A stretch of DNA of 64,000 nt from NCBI GenBank assembly GCA_963752325.1, contig CAVVXU010000006.1, forward strand, positions 248,001 to 312,000, read 5' to 3'. The position numbers were made by a program, and so were the translations under genes. Numbering within the stretch: the stretch's first letter is position 1; each line of letters opens with the position of its first letter. The notes beneath the pieces were generated by a model that had not been told where the DNA came from, made no database searches, and saw nothing but the letters and a program-made list of their open reading frames with translations. This stretch comes from CAVTJL01 sp963752325. GTDB taxonomy: Bacteria > Pseudomonadota > Alphaproteobacteria > Geminicoccales > Geminicoccaceae. Of the stretch, positions 26,908 to 36,082 are shown piece by piece.

Positions 26908-29241
26908 GTGGCCGACGAGGACGTCACCGCGAAGCGCCTCGACGAGGCAACAGGCGAGGTCAGGCGGGCGCTTTTCTGGTTCACGAGCTTCGCCGCCTAC
27001 TTCGTCACCACCGTCGCCGCCACCACGCACGAGCAGCTCCTGCGCGGCACCGCGGTCCGCCTGCCCATCCTCAACGTCGACCTGCCGATCGTGGGCTTCT
27101 ACGTGATAGGGCCGCTTCTGTTCCTCGCCCTTCACGCCTACCTGCTCTTTCTTCTCTACCAGCTCTCGCGCTGCGTCCGGCATGCCTTCGACAGGCGGCC
27201 GGCGCGTGCCGACGGTCCGCCGCCGGGCCCGTCCTATCCGCTCACGCAATATCTTCTGGGCGGGCTCGGCCGCTTTCGTCTCATCGCGGGCGTGCTGATC
27301 TGGATCGCCGTCATCGTCGTGCCGATCGTGGCGCTGATCTTCGTCCAGATCCGCTTCCTGCCCTACCACGCGCCGCGCATCACCGCCTTCCACCAGCTGC
27401 TCGTCCTCTTCGACGTCGTCATGCTCGTGACGATGTGGTCGCTGACCATCCGCGGGCTGGGCACGCGCTCGCGGCGGTCCGCAGTCACCCGCAGCGGCAG
27501 GCTCTCGCGCCCCATGCGCCATGTCGTGGGCACGCTGGGCTTTGCGACGCTCGGCCTCTTCGCGGTCATGGCGGTGCTCTTCTCCTGGACGATCGCCACC
27601 CTGCCCGACGACCAGCCGACAGAGCCCGTCGGCTACGTGGTGGACGCGAGCAGCGACCCGCAAGGCCGGGAGCCGCGCGGCATCGACCCCTGCAGGGTCG
27701 ATCCGGACGAGCTTCGCCCCCTGGCCCTCCAGGCCTATGCGGCGAGCCCGTCCGACCCAGACGGTGGCGCGCTGCCGGAGTCCTGCTCCTGGTGGCAGCC
27801 CTGGGTCGAGGTGCGGCCCGTGCCGCCCTTCGACGGGGCACCGCAGCGCCGGATGCGATGCCTCTCCTATCTTCTGTTCGAGGCACCGACGACACCGCTC
27901 GACATGCGCCGCAATCTCGTGGTGCGGGGCGCGAGCTTCGCCCCGGACGGCAAGGCGCCGGCCCAGCGGATCGGTGGCGGCTTCGACCTGCGCGGCCGCG
28001 ATCTGCGCTTCGCCGACTTCACCGGCTCGGATCTCAGCCATGCCGATCTGCGCGGCGCCAATCTCTTCGGCGCCCGGTTCGACGATGCCGGCCTCGCCTC
28101 CGCCGACCTGGGTGACGTGCCCGAGACCGAGTTCGACCGCTGCGGCGGCTTCATCACCTATGACGGCGGCGGGCGCCGCTACTGCCGCACGGTGGCGGCC
28201 GAGGCGAGCTTCGCCAGGGCCGATCTCGACGGTGCCCGGCTGCACAAGGCCGATCTGCGCGAGGCCAGGATGCGCGAGGCCAAGCTCAAGATGGCCGATC
28301 TGGTCGAGGCCGATCTCTCGGGCGCCCTCCTCGGCGTCGCCGATCTGCCCGGCGCCAACCTTTCCGGCGCCTGGCTCGACGGCGCCAATCTCAACGAGGC
28401 CCGCCTCGTCGGCGCCAACCTCGACTGCGCCCGCGCGCGCGGGACGCATCTCAACGCTGCCGACCTTTCAGGCGCCGGTGCCGGGCAGATCCGCCTCGCC
28501 GATGCCCAGCTCGAGGAGGCACGGCTCGTCGGCATCTATCTCGCACGCGCCGACCTCACGCTCGCCAACCTGGCCGGCGCCTATCTGGACGGGGCCGATC
28601 TGCGGGCAGCACGCCTCGACGGCGTGACATGGCAGACCCTGGACAGGCCGCCGGCAAGGCTCAATCTCGTCGACCTGCGCGGTGCCGTCACGGCCGGCGA
28701 TCAGGCACTGGAAGAGCTGATCCGCGACCAGGGGCTGCATGCGTCGATGCCGTTGATCGAGGGCGGGCCGGGCGAGCCGGCGCCGGCCGCCCATCAGGAG
28801 GCTCTGGCGCGGCTGCTGGGCGACCGCTCGGGGGGTGCCGGGGCCGCAAGGCCATCGGCCCAGGCGAGGGGCGGCGACCGGACCACCTATGAGTGGCTTG
28901 GGGTGCTGAACCGCATCGAGCGCGCGTGGCACGACAGCTGCGTCATTCCCCCCTATCTCACCAAGCTTGCCGACCAGCTGCTGGGCGGTGCCTGCGAACG
29001 CGGCAGCGCCTTCTCGGCCCGCGAATGGTGGCTGCTGCAGCTGGCGGAGCGGGCGAACCACGGGCCCGAGGCCACCGCCATACCCGCGCTCGACCCTGCG
29101 GGAGACCTGGCACCCGCCGCGGGGCCGGCCGACGCTGCGACGGACGATCCCCGTTGCGTGGTCGGCCCGCCGCTGACGCCGACGGGCTGCGAGCCCAAGC
29201 CCTGGGTGCCCATCGACACGCCGGCGCCGTCATCGCCCTAG
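26908..29241 (+). CDS. Membrane protein with pentapeptide repeats
   Basis: About 777 residues from the GTG at 26908, which has GGGGGAA seven bases upstream. An ATG at 26848 would add 20 residues. The first third is membrane-bound with about four to five helices (IVGFYVIGPLLFLALHAYLL, GVLIWIAVIVVPIVALIFVQ, GFATLGLFAVMAVLFSWTIA). From about residue 370 come runs of A(D/N)LxxA-type pentapeptides in two blocks (LRGRDLRFADFTGSDLSHAD, then a longer run to about residue 570), which should fold as a right-handed quadrilateral helix. A hydrophilic tail follows. Function is unknown. Similar membrane/pentapeptide fusions are common in bacteria without assigned roles. Confidence 0.82.
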   Translation: MADEDVTAKRLDEATGEVRRALFWFTSFAAYFVTTVAATTHEQLLRGTAVRLPILNVDLPIVGFYVIGPLLFLALHAYLLFLLYQLSRCVRHAFDRRPARADGPPPGPSYPLTQYLLGGLGRFRLIAGVLIWIAVIVVPIVALIFVQIRFLPYHAPRITAFHQLLVLFDVVMLVTMWSLTIRGLGTRSRRSAVTRSGRLSRPMRHVVGTLGFATLGLFAVMAVLFSWTIATLPDDQPTEPVGYVVDASSDPQGREPRGIDPCRVDPDELRPLALQAYAASPSDPDGGALPESCSWWQPWVEVRPVPPFDGAPQRRMRCLSYLLFEAPTTPLDMRRNLVVRGASFAPDGKAPAQRIGGGFDLRGRDLRFADFTGSDLSHADLRGANLFGARFDDAGLASADLGDVPETEFDRCGGFITYDGGGRRYCRTVAAEASFARADLDGARLHKADLREARMREAKLKMADLVEADLSGALLGVADLPGANLSGAWLDGANLNEARLVGANLDCARARGTHLNAADLSGAGAGQIRLADAQLEEARLVGIYLARADLTLANLAGAYLDGADLRAARLDGVTWQTLDRPPARLNLVDLRGAVTAGDQALEELIRDQGLHASMPLIEGGPGEPAPAAHQEALARLLGDRSGGAGAARPSAQARGGDRTTYEWLGVLNRIERAWHDSCVIPPYLTKLADQLLGGACERGSAFSAREWWLLQLAERANHGPEATAIPALDPAGDLAPAAGPADAATDDPRCVVGPPLTPTGCEPKPWVPIDTPAPSSP

Positions 29242-29758
29242 CGACAGCCGCTGGCACGGCTAGTCTGGGCGGCCCCTGGGACGGCCGCCCGTCCGGGAGC
29301 AGCCTGCGCTCGACGATCCCCAGCACGGTCACGATGAAGAGGATGATGAGGGCGCCGCCGATGGCGGTGGCATAGAAGCCCAGGCCGACGGCGAGGCCCA
29401 CGCCGCCCACGGCCCAGATCGTAGCACCTGTGGTGGCGCCCTTGATCTCGCCCCGCGCGTGCAGGATGGCGCCGGCGCCGAGGAAGCCGATGCCGCCGAT
29501 GATGCCCTCGACGACACGCGTCGGGTCGAGCCGCACCTGCTCGGGCCCGTGGCCCCACACGGCCACGATCTGGACGGCCAGGACGCCGAAGAGGCAGGCG
29601 CCCACGCTCACCAGCATGTTGGTGCGGAGGCCCAGCGCGCGGCCTCGGTACTCGCGGTCCAGCCCGACGAGGAAGCCCAGGATCGTGGCGACGCCGAGGC
29701 GGAGGGCTATGCCCTCGAGCCCGATCCCGGCGGCACCGAGCGTGACCTCATCCAGCAT
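28958..29758 (-). CDS. MgtC/SapB-family membrane protein (C-terminal extension doubtful)
   Basis: The first about 165 residues are MgtC-like. They show the ATILGFLVGLDREYRGRALG motif, LVSVGACLFGVLAVQIVAVW, then GIIGGIGFLGAGAILHARGE and three further hydrophobic segments. MgtC proteins act in the inner membrane in magnesium-limited growth and regulate ATP synthase in some pathogens. The open frame continues for about 100 arginine-rich residues, antisense to the last 284 bases of the pentapeptide gene. Those residues look non-native. One extra base near 29250-29300 would explain this, because the neighbouring frame stops at 29238-29240. I trust only the part upstream of about 29245. Confidence 0.7.
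   Translation of the reverse strand: MLDEVTLGAAGIGLEGIALRLGVATILGFLVGLDREYRGRALGLRTNMLVSVGACLFGVLAVQIVAVWGHGPEQVRLDPTRVVEGIIGGIGFLGAGAILHARGEIKGATTGATIWAVGGVGLAVGLGFYATAIGGALIILFIVTVLGIVERRLLPDGRPSQGPPRLAVPAAVARAMTAPACRWAPRAWARSPSASAAGRPRNGDRPSQRRPAPRRVPGLPQGRARVWRWPRARGSPAPPAAAATIRGPRRRCRVRRHRPAAGRQAW
29267..29290. terminator. Hairpin between converging pentapeptide and MgtC genes
   Basis: GGGCGGCC, eight-base spacer, GGCCGCCC, 25 bases past the pentapeptide stop. The stem is perfect and GC-only but no T-run follows, so termination strength is uncertain. It falls inside the doubtful C-terminal coding end of the MgtC-like gene. Confidence 0.45.
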
Positions 29759-29803
29759 GGCGTCACCCGTCGGGCCGGCCGCGCCCGACCTGGGCGGGCG
29801 CGG

Positions 29804-30313
29804 TCATCGCCGGGGCGGTCCTGGCTCGCGGCCCGGCTCGTCGGCACTCGACTGGAGGCGGGGCCGCTCCGCATAGACCTTGAGGCCGGCGTGGCGTTCC
29901 TCGGTGTCGTCGGCGCCCGGCATCTGGGCGGCCGGCGCCGCCACGGCGTCCTCCTCGCCCGGCAGGGCCGTCTCGTGGACGATGCCGACCAGCTCCTCAT
30001 TGTCGTTCAGCACGGCGAGGCTATAGACGCCGGCGGCGCGCATCGTCGCCCGTGCCTCCTCCACGCTGCTGCTCTCGAGGCAGTGGGGCGCGCCGGAGCC
30101 CACGATGTCGCGAACCGCGACCTCGGCTCCCTCGGGTGCTGCGGTCAGGGCGTGCTCGACCCCGTCACGTGTCACCAGCCCGACGATCCGGTCGCCGTCC
30201 ACGACCGGGATGGCGTCCGTCCCCTCGGCCGCCAGACGGTCCAGGACGCGGTCCAGCGGCTCGTGGAGGTGCGCCACCTCGAAGGAGCGGCGCATGATGT
30301 CTGCGACACGCAT
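29804..30313 (-). CDS. CBS-domain pair protein
   Basis: 169 residues with two CBS repeats forming one Bateman module. The first holds DAIPVVDGDRIVGLVTRDGV and the second VYSLAVLNDNEELVGIVHE. Such modules bind adenine nucleotides and usually gate an enzyme or transporter. This one is free-standing. I start at the ATG at 30313 with GGAG seven bases upstream, rather than in-frame codons further up. It lies directly upstream of the MgtC-like gene on the same strand, so the two may be cotranscribed and functionally linked. Confidence 0.82.
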   Translation of the reverse strand: MRVADIMRRSFEVAHLHEPLDRVLDRLAAEGTDAIPVVDGDRIVGLVTRDGVEHALTAAPEGAEVAVRDIVGSGAPHCLESSSVEEARATMRAAGVYSLAVLNDNEELVGIVHETALPGEEDAVAAPAAQMPGADDTEERHAGLKVYAERPRLQSSADEPGREPGPPRR

Positions 30314-30723
30314 TGAAGCTCTCCGTACGCTCTGTTTTTCCCGACGTAAGGCCGGCGGCCGGCCTCCCGAGGCGCGCAAGAGACCGGCATCTCCCTAACC
30401 GTCGGGGAGCGCAAAGGGTCCGTGGAGCTTGCCTGCGGTGCCGGCTGCCTTTGGCGGGAAATCGAGGCCGATGGCCGCGTGGGCGTTGACGGGGCGGGGG
30501 CGGCGCTGCCACGCTGACTGCCCGGATCTGCAGCTTTCCAGCCTCCGGCAGCCCGGCTCGACGCCGCGAGCGCGCCCGGAGGAAGGGGACGAGCGCGGTC
30601 GCCGCCGGTCGGCCATCGTCGACAACCGGCCTTGCGCAAGAGGTAGATGGACCCGCGACCGCCTTTCCCACCGATGATTTTCCGTGATTCCGGACAGCCG
30701 ATACCCATCAGGAGACGTGACCG
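30314..30723. other. 410-bp divergent intergenic region
   Basis: Lies between the CBS gene (minus) and the acetoacetate decarboxylase gene (plus), so it must hold divergent promoters. I could not place boxes with confidence. The only clear element is the ribosome site AGGAG at 30711-30715, ahead of the ATG at 30724. No conserved reading frame is seen. Confidence 0.45.
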
Positions 30724-31479
30724 ATGAAGATCGCCGACGTTCGCAAGGCGTTCAACATGCCGCTGACCGATCCGTCCTACCCGCCCGGACCCTACAAGTT
30801 CTATAATCGCGAGTTCGTCGTGATCACCTACCGGACCGACCCCGAGCTGCTGCGCGAGGTTGTGCCGGAGCCGCTGGAGCCCGCGGGCGACACCGTCACC
30901 TACGAGTTCATCCGCATGCCGGATTCGACGGGCTTCGGCGACTATACCGAGACCGGGCAGGTCATCCCGGTGCGCTTCAAGGACAAGGACGGCACCGTCC
31001 AGGAGGGCGGCTACGTCCACGCCATGTATCTCGACGACTACTCGCCCATCGCCGGGGGCCGCGAGATCTGGGGGTTTCCGAAGAAGCTCGCCACCCCCAA
31101 GGTCGTGCACGAGTGCGAGACACTGGTCTGCACGCTGCACTACGGCTCGGTGCTCTGCGTCTCCGCCACGATGGGCTACAAGCACAAGGAGCTCGACCCG
31201 GCGCCGCTCCTGAAGAGCTTGGCCAAGCCCGCCTTCATGGTGAAGATCATTCCCCATGTCGACTGCACGCCGCGCATCTGCGAGCTCGTGCGCTACTATC
31301 TCGAGGACGTCACGCTCAAGGGCGCCTGGTCGGGCCCGGCGGCGCTCCAGCTCTTCTCGCACGTGATGTGCGACGTGGCGCGGCTCCCCGTGCGCGAGGT
31401 GCTGGGGGCCACCCACTTCGTCACCGACCTCACGCTGGGTCTTGGCGAGGTCGTCTACGACTATCTGAAGGAGGCCTGA
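30724..31479 (+). CDS. adc: Acetoacetate decarboxylase
   Basis: Decarboxylates acetoacetate to acetone and CO2 through a lysine Schiff base. The active-site segment REIWGFPKKLATP places the Schiff-base lysine at about residues 120-121. The N-terminus YPPGPYKFYNREFVVITYRT and the C-terminal GATHFVTDLTLGLGEVVYDY fit the family. 251 residues is the usual length. It is followed after 56 bases by an epimerase gene on the same strand. Some family members act on other beta-keto acids. Confidence 0.92.
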   Translation: MKIADVRKAFNMPLTDPSYPPGPYKFYNREFVVITYRTDPELLREVVPEPLEPAGDTVTYEFIRMPDSTGFGDYTETGQVIPVRFKDKDGTVQEGGYVHAMYLDDYSPIAGGREIWGFPKKLATPKVVHECETLVCTLHYGSVLCVSATMGYKHKELDPAPLLKSLAKPAFMVKIIPHVDCTPRICELVRYYLEDVTLKGAWSGPAALQLFSHVMCDVARLPVREVLGATHFVTDLTLGLGEVVYDYLKEA

Positions 31480-31535
31480 TCCGCCGAGGCGCGCAGGCCG
31501 GAAGACGGAGCAGGCTTGAGCTTGCGAGCTGATCC

Positions 31536-32459
31536 ATGCGCATTCTTCTCACAGGCTCGTCCGGCTGGCTCGGCCGGACGCTCGCCCCGCGGCTGAGGCG
31601 GGACGGGCATCGGGTGGTGGGGTTCGACGTGCAGCCGGGCCCCGATACCACTATCGTCGCCTCGGTCGCCGACCGCGCGGCCGTCGAGGACGTGATCGCG
31701 CGCCATGGGATTACCGCGGTGATCCATGGAGGCGCCCTGCACAAGCCCGACATCGCCCGCCACCCGGCGAGCGCGTTCGTGGCCGTCAACGTCCAGGGCA
31801 CGCTCAACCTGCTCGAGGCGGCGGTGGCGGCCGGTGTCGACCGCTTCGTCTTCACCTCGACGACCTCGGTGATGATCACGAGCGCCATCCGGGCAGGCCG
31901 CGCCGGCGGCGCGGAGCGCGCCGCCTGGATCACCGAGGACACGGCGCTTCTCGAGCCGCGCAACATCTACGGTGTGACGAAGCTCGCGGCCGAGCATCTC
32001 TGCCGCATGACCTTCGAGGAGCAGGGCCTGCCGGTCGTCGTGCTGCGCACGAGCCGCTTTTTCCCGGAGGCCGACGACATGGCCCACGAGATCCCGCAGT
32101 CCGACGAGAACACCAAGGCCAACGAGCTCTTGTTCCGGCGGCTCACCGTGGAGGATGCCGCCGAGGCGCACGTCATGGCGCTGGAGCAGGCGCCGGAGAT
32201 CGGCTTTCGCCAGCTCATCGTCTCGGCGCCGACCCCGTTCCGACCGGAGGACTGCGCCGAGCTGATCGCCGACGCCCCGGCCGTCGTGGCCCGCTACTTC
32301 CCGGACTATGCGGATCTCTATCGCCAACGCGGCTGGACCATGTTCCAGTCGATCGACCGCGTCTACGCGGCAGGGCTGGCGGAAGAGGTGCTGGGCTTCC
32401 GCTGCCGCACCGGCTTCGCCGAGATGCTGGCGGGGCTGCGCCGGCCGGAAGAGCACTGA
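31536..32459 (+). CDS. NAD-dependent epimerase/dehydratase family protein
   Basis: Extended SDR, 307 residues. The nucleotide motif is LTGSSGWLGRTLAP at the N-terminus. Catalytic IYGVTKLAAE holds the Tyr and Lys, preceded by FTSTTSVM for the Ser/Thr. The C-terminal half forms the substrate lobe. It is related to uronate dehydrogenases and nucleotide-sugar epimerases, and the exact substrate is not readable. Neighbours are acid- and sugar-handling genes. The ATG at 31536 puts the glycine motif at residues 5-11, which fits. Confidence 0.83.
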   Translation: MRILLTGSSGWLGRTLAPRLRRDGHRVVGFDVQPGPDTTIVASVADRAAVEDVIARHGITAVIHGGALHKPDIARHPASAFVAVNVQGTLNLLEAAVAAGVDRFVFTSTTSVMITSAIRAGRAGGAERAAWITEDTALLEPRNIYGVTKLAAEHLCRMTFEEQGLPVVVLRTSRFFPEADDMAHEIPQSDENTKANELLFRRLTVEDAAEAHVMALEQAPEIGFRQLIVSAPTPFRPEDCAELIADAPAVVARYFPDYADLYRQRGWTMFQSIDRVYAAGLAEEVLGFRCRTGFAEMLAGLRRPEEH

Positions 32460-32744
32460 GCGGCCGGCGCCACGCTCACCGGCCTCCGGCCGCGCTGACG
32501 AGTCTGCTGATGGCTTGGAGCGTCCTCGTCGTTCCGGCCCCGATGGCGGGGCACGGGCAGTCGGTCTTGACTGTTGACAAAGCGCGGTCTGCCGCGACAC
32601 TCCTACCTAAACAAGCCGTGGCGGAAGCCGTCCGAGCAGGCTCCCACGAGATTCCATTTTCCACGAGACCGAGGCGCTCACACACGCCGCGAGAGGGGCC
32701 ATGCCGTCGGCCCCCGTCTCCATGCTTCAGAGGGGAAACCGATC

Positions 32745-34058
32745 TTGAGACGATGGACAGAGGCTCTTCATCGGCGCTCGCTTCTCCGCGGACTCGTGGC
32801 GACCGTCGTCGTATCCCTGATCGCTGCGTCGCCTCTCTCGGCCGCGCGGGCTGAGACGCATTTGAAGATGCTCGCCTGGAACTACCAGGCCGGCACGGTT
32901 CAGGGATTCGTCAAGGGCTTCGAGGAAGCCAACCCGGACGTCAAGGTCGACGTCGAGTTCTTCCCTTCGGCGCAATACGCCGCCAAGGTAATGTTGATGA
33001 AGAACGGTGGAACGCCGTTCGACGTGCTTTATGTCTTCGACAATATTCTCGGCCAGTGGGCTTCCTGGCTCGAGCCCCTCGACAGCTACCCCGGGGCGAA
33101 GGAGCTGAAGTCCAAGATGCTGCCTCTCGCCCGGCAGTCCATGGTGTATAAGGGCAAGCTATACGGGCTTCCATACTATACGAGCTATTTCGGTATCATC
33201 TACAATAAGAAGATGATGGCGGCGGCGGGGATAAGCGCGCCGCCCAAGACCTATGAGGAGTGGTCTCAGCAGGCGAAGATGATCAAGGAGAAGGGCCTCA
33301 GTAGCGCTCCGCTTCTGTGGCCTGTCAAATATACCGGCTGGGGAGGAATGTGGGCGCTCAACGCCATGATCGCCTCACGCGGCGGCAAGCTCCTCGACGA
33401 CAAGCTCGACATTACCCCGACGGCCGTCGAGGCGCTGAAATGGTGGGCAGGGACCTATCGTGATGGCCTGTCGGACCCGAAGGGCATCGAGCTCGACCCG
33501 AACAACTCGGCACGCGCCTTCATGACGGGCAACTACTACACGATCCTGACCGCGAACTTCTTTGCCGGCCCACAATGGGCGAACAAGCCCGGAGACTCCA
33601 AGGTCGCCGGTGATGCGAAGCTCGCGGCGTTGCCGGACAAGCAGACCACCGTCGGCTTCGCGCGCATGTATGCGATGAACTCGGCCAGCAAGAGCAAGGA
33701 TGCCGCCTGGCGCCTGCTCAAATACCTGGGTGGCACCGACAAGAGCGGCGACTACGTCACGCCGCGCCACTGGGTGGAGAGCGGCACTCTCACCTGGGGC
33801 TACGAGGGTCTGGAGAAGGACAAGGCCATCGCCGCCTCGCTCACGTCTTGGGGCGCGGACCCGGCGGACGTCGAGGCCAATCTGGAGAACGCCATCCACA
33901 TGAGCGCTGTGGCTCCCTTCCAGAGGGCTTGGTACACCGAGTGGGAGCAGTATGCGAACGGGGTGCTTCAGGAGGTCCTGAGCGGCCGTACGACGCCGGA
34001 GGACGCGGCAAAGCTGTGGTCCGATAAGGCAAAGGCCCTTTCGGCCCGCTACGACTGA
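32745..34058 (+). CDS. Sugar ABC transporter substrate-binding protein
   Basis: Family-1 binding protein of about 437 residues, with signal LLRGLVATVVVSLIAASPLS cleaved near ARA. The mature start is ETHLKMLAWNYQAGTVQGF. Features include KLYGLPYYTSYFGIIYNKK and the C-terminal FQRAWYTEWEQYANGVLQE. I use the TTG at 32745, ten bases after GAGGGGAAA, because codons further upstream only add a non-signal leader. First gene of an operon with two permeases, a hydrolase-like protein and an SDR. Confidence 0.85.
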   Translation: MRRWTEALHRRSLLRGLVATVVVSLIAASPLSAARAETHLKMLAWNYQAGTVQGFVKGFEEANPDVKVDVEFFPSAQYAAKVMLMKNGGTPFDVLYVFDNILGQWASWLEPLDSYPGAKELKSKMLPLARQSMVYKGKLYGLPYYTSYFGIIYNKKMMAAAGISAPPKTYEEWSQQAKMIKEKGLSSAPLLWPVKYTGWGGMWALNAMIASRGGKLLDDKLDITPTAVEALKWWAGTYRDGLSDPKGIELDPNNSARAFMTGNYYTILTANFFAGPQWANKPGDSKVAGDAKLAALPDKQTTVGFARMYAMNSASKSKDAAWRLLKYLGGTDKSGDYVTPRHWVESGTLTWGYEGLEKDKAIAASLTSWGADPADVEANLENAIHMSAVAPFQRAWYTEWEQYANGVLQEVLSGRTTPEDAAKLWSDKAKALSARYD

Positions 34059-34149
34059 GCGTGGGCAGCAACGCCGCAGCAAGGTGGCGGTAGGCTTGCC
34101 ATGATGGTTCCGGCGGAGCGTCGGGCGAGAGCGAATATTGGCGTCGGGA

Positions 34150-34185
34150 TCGGGGAGGGGAGGTATGCCGGCAGCCCTCTCCCGA
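34150..34185 (+). promoter_or_regulatory. Imperfect hairpin between binding-protein and permease genes
   Basis: TCGGGGAGGGG pairs with CCCTCTCCCGA around a 14-base loop, with one mismatch and two G-T pairs. It lies 92 bases after the binding-protein stop and ahead of the permease start, the same relative place as the perfect hairpins at 14433 and 21199. Confidence 0.4.
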
Positions 34186-34236
34186 CCTCTCTTGTTCACC
34201 TGCGGATGAGCGGCCGCCTCCAGGGAGCTTGCGAAG

Positions 34237-35148
34237 GTGCCAAAGCGCTCGACCTCCAGGGCGAATGCGCAGTTCGGTCGCGCCGACTGGGTGCTGTGCT
34301 CGTTCAATCTCGCTACGGCCGCGCTTGTCATCGCGTTCAGCGTCCTGCCGCTTGCCTATGTCGTCTACCTCAGCTTCCACGACCTGCGCTTTGGCGCGAG
34401 CTCGGGCGTGTTTGCCGGCTGGAGCAACTATCGCTTCGTTCTCGCCGACCCCTCGGTTCTGCGGGCCTTCTGGAACACCGTCTACTTTGCCGTCATGTCC
34501 GTCACGATCAGCGCCGTGGTCGGCTTGGGGATCGCCCTTCTCCTCGACAGCAAGCTCAAGCTGTCGAGCGTCCTGATCATCGCCACCGTGCTGCCGTGGG
34601 CGGTTCCGGAGATCGTCAATGCCCTGATGTGGCAATGGATCTACAACCCGACCTACGGTGCTCTTAACGGATTCCTGCAGCGGATCGGCGTCATCGACGG
34701 CTATCAGGCGTGGCTCAGCACGCCGACATCGGCGATGAACGCGGTCATCTTCGCCTACTCCTGGAAGCTCGTCCCCTTCGTGGTCATCATCCTCTATGCG
34801 GGGCTGCGGTCCATTCCAGCGGAGCTGTACGAGACGGCGCAGATCGACGGGGCCGGCGCGTGGGCGCAGTTCCGGTTCGTCACGCTGCCGCTGCTCTCCC
34901 CTTCGATCGCCGTCGCGGTCCTCTTCTGCGTCGTCTGGTCGATGCGCGCCTTCGACCTGGTCTACCTGCTGACCAGCGGCGGTCCGGGCGAGGCCACGAC
35001 CGTGCTCAGCTATTTCGTCTTCTCGCAGGCCTTCAACCTTGGCGACATGGGTGCTGCATCCGCGGTGGCCTGCCTGCTGGCGCTGCTCACCTTCGCCATC
35101 ACATGCCTCTACATCGGCATGCTGCCCAAGGAGCATAAGGGCCGATGA
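34237..35148 (+). CDS. Sugar ABC transporter permease, MalF-like
   Basis: 303 residues, starting at a GTG ten bases after GGGAG. Membrane segments include FNLATAALVIAFSVLPLAYV, VMSVTISAVVGLGIALLLDS and a C-terminal ASAVACLLALLTFAITCLYI. The EAA loop is AELYETAQIDGAGAWAQFRF. Part of a CUT1-type importer with the binding protein upstream and the next permease, which it overlaps in an ATGA. Confidence 0.88.
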   Translation: MPKRSTSRANAQFGRADWVLCSFNLATAALVIAFSVLPLAYVVYLSFHDLRFGASSGVFAGWSNYRFVLADPSVLRAFWNTVYFAVMSVTISAVVGLGIALLLDSKLKLSSVLIIATVLPWAVPEIVNALMWQWIYNPTYGALNGFLQRIGVIDGYQAWLSTPTSAMNAVIFAYSWKLVPFVVIILYAGLRSIPAELYETAQIDGAGAWAQFRFVTLPLLSPSIAVAVLFCVVWSMRAFDLVYLLTSGGPGEATTVLSYFVFSQAFNLGDMGAASAVACLLALLTFAITCLYIGMLPKEHKGR

Positions 35149-36050
35149 AGTGGCCGCGGATCGAGGGCCGGGCACCTCTCGAGATCGGCCGGACCGCGGG
35201 GCTGGCGCTGCTCTTCGCCCTGGCGCTCTTCTACCTCGTGGCGCCGCCGGCGTGGATGCTGATCTCCAGCATCTCGTCCAACAGTGAGCTGCACGTTCAG
35301 CCGCCGCACTGGCTTCCCCATGCCCCGACGCTCGAGAACTACGCGACCCTATTCCAGCTTCCCGGTGGCGACGCCGCCGTCCTCGATCAGAATCCGCAGA
35401 TCAGGTCCTTCCCGCGCGCGTTCGTGAACAGCATGGTCATCGCGGGCTGCACCATGCTGATCTGCATTCTGTTCGGGTCGGTGTCGGCCTATTCGATCAG
35501 CCGCTTCCTGGAACGAAGGACGCGCAAATGGATCCTGCTGGGCCTGCTGGCCACGCGCATGATCCCGGTGGCCGCCATCATCATCCCGATCTACTTCGCG
35601 CTCAACGACGTCCAGCTTCTCGACACGCTGACGGGGCTGATCGTCGTCGACGCGGGCCTTCTCCTGCCGTTCGTGATCTGGATCCTGGAAGGCTATTATC
35701 GGGACTTCCCGCGCGAGCTGGAGGAAGCTGCCGTGCTCGACGGCTGCACGCCGACGGGTGCCTTCTTCCGCGTGGTCCTGCCGCTTTCCAAGAATGCCCT
35801 CTTTGCCGCCGGCGCGTTCGTCTTCATCTCGGTCTGGTCGGATTTCATCGTCGGGCTCACCCTGACGTCCTCGGATGCCGCGTGGCCGCTGTCCGTCGCC
35901 CTGGCGCAGGCGCTGAACCCGATCAGCGAGCCCAACTGGGGTCTGCTCAACAGCGCGGGAATCGTCGCCGCGGTGATCCCGGCGGCGCTCGCCTTCATCT
36001 TCCGCGGCGCTGTCATGCGCGGCATGCTGTCAGGCGCGGTCAAGGGCTGA
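35145..36050 (+). CDS. Sugar ABC transporter permease, MalG-like
   Basis: 301 residues. Helices include IGRTAGLALLFALALFYLVA, MVIAGCTMLICILFGSVSAY and WILLGLLATRMIPVAAIIIP. The coupling loop is RELEEAAVLDGCTPTGAFFR. It completes the membrane part of the importer. No ATPase gene occurs in this operon, so a shared ATPase, for example the UgpC-like protein encoded at 11418-12507, would be needed. Confidence 0.88.
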   Translation: MKWPRIEGRAPLEIGRTAGLALLFALALFYLVAPPAWMLISSISSNSELHVQPPHWLPHAPTLENYATLFQLPGGDAAVLDQNPQIRSFPRAFVNSMVIAGCTMLICILFGSVSAYSISRFLERRTRKWILLGLLATRMIPVAAIIIPIYFALNDVQLLDTLTGLIVVDAGLLLPFVIWILEGYYRDFPRELEEAAVLDGCTPTGAFFRVVLPLSKNALFAAGAFVFISVWSDFIVGLTLTSSDAAWPLSVALAQALNPISEPNWGLLNSAGIVAAVIPAALAFIFRGAVMRGMLSGAVKG

Positions 36051-36082
36051 CTTTTCTCCGTCTCGTCCAGAAGGACTCGTGA

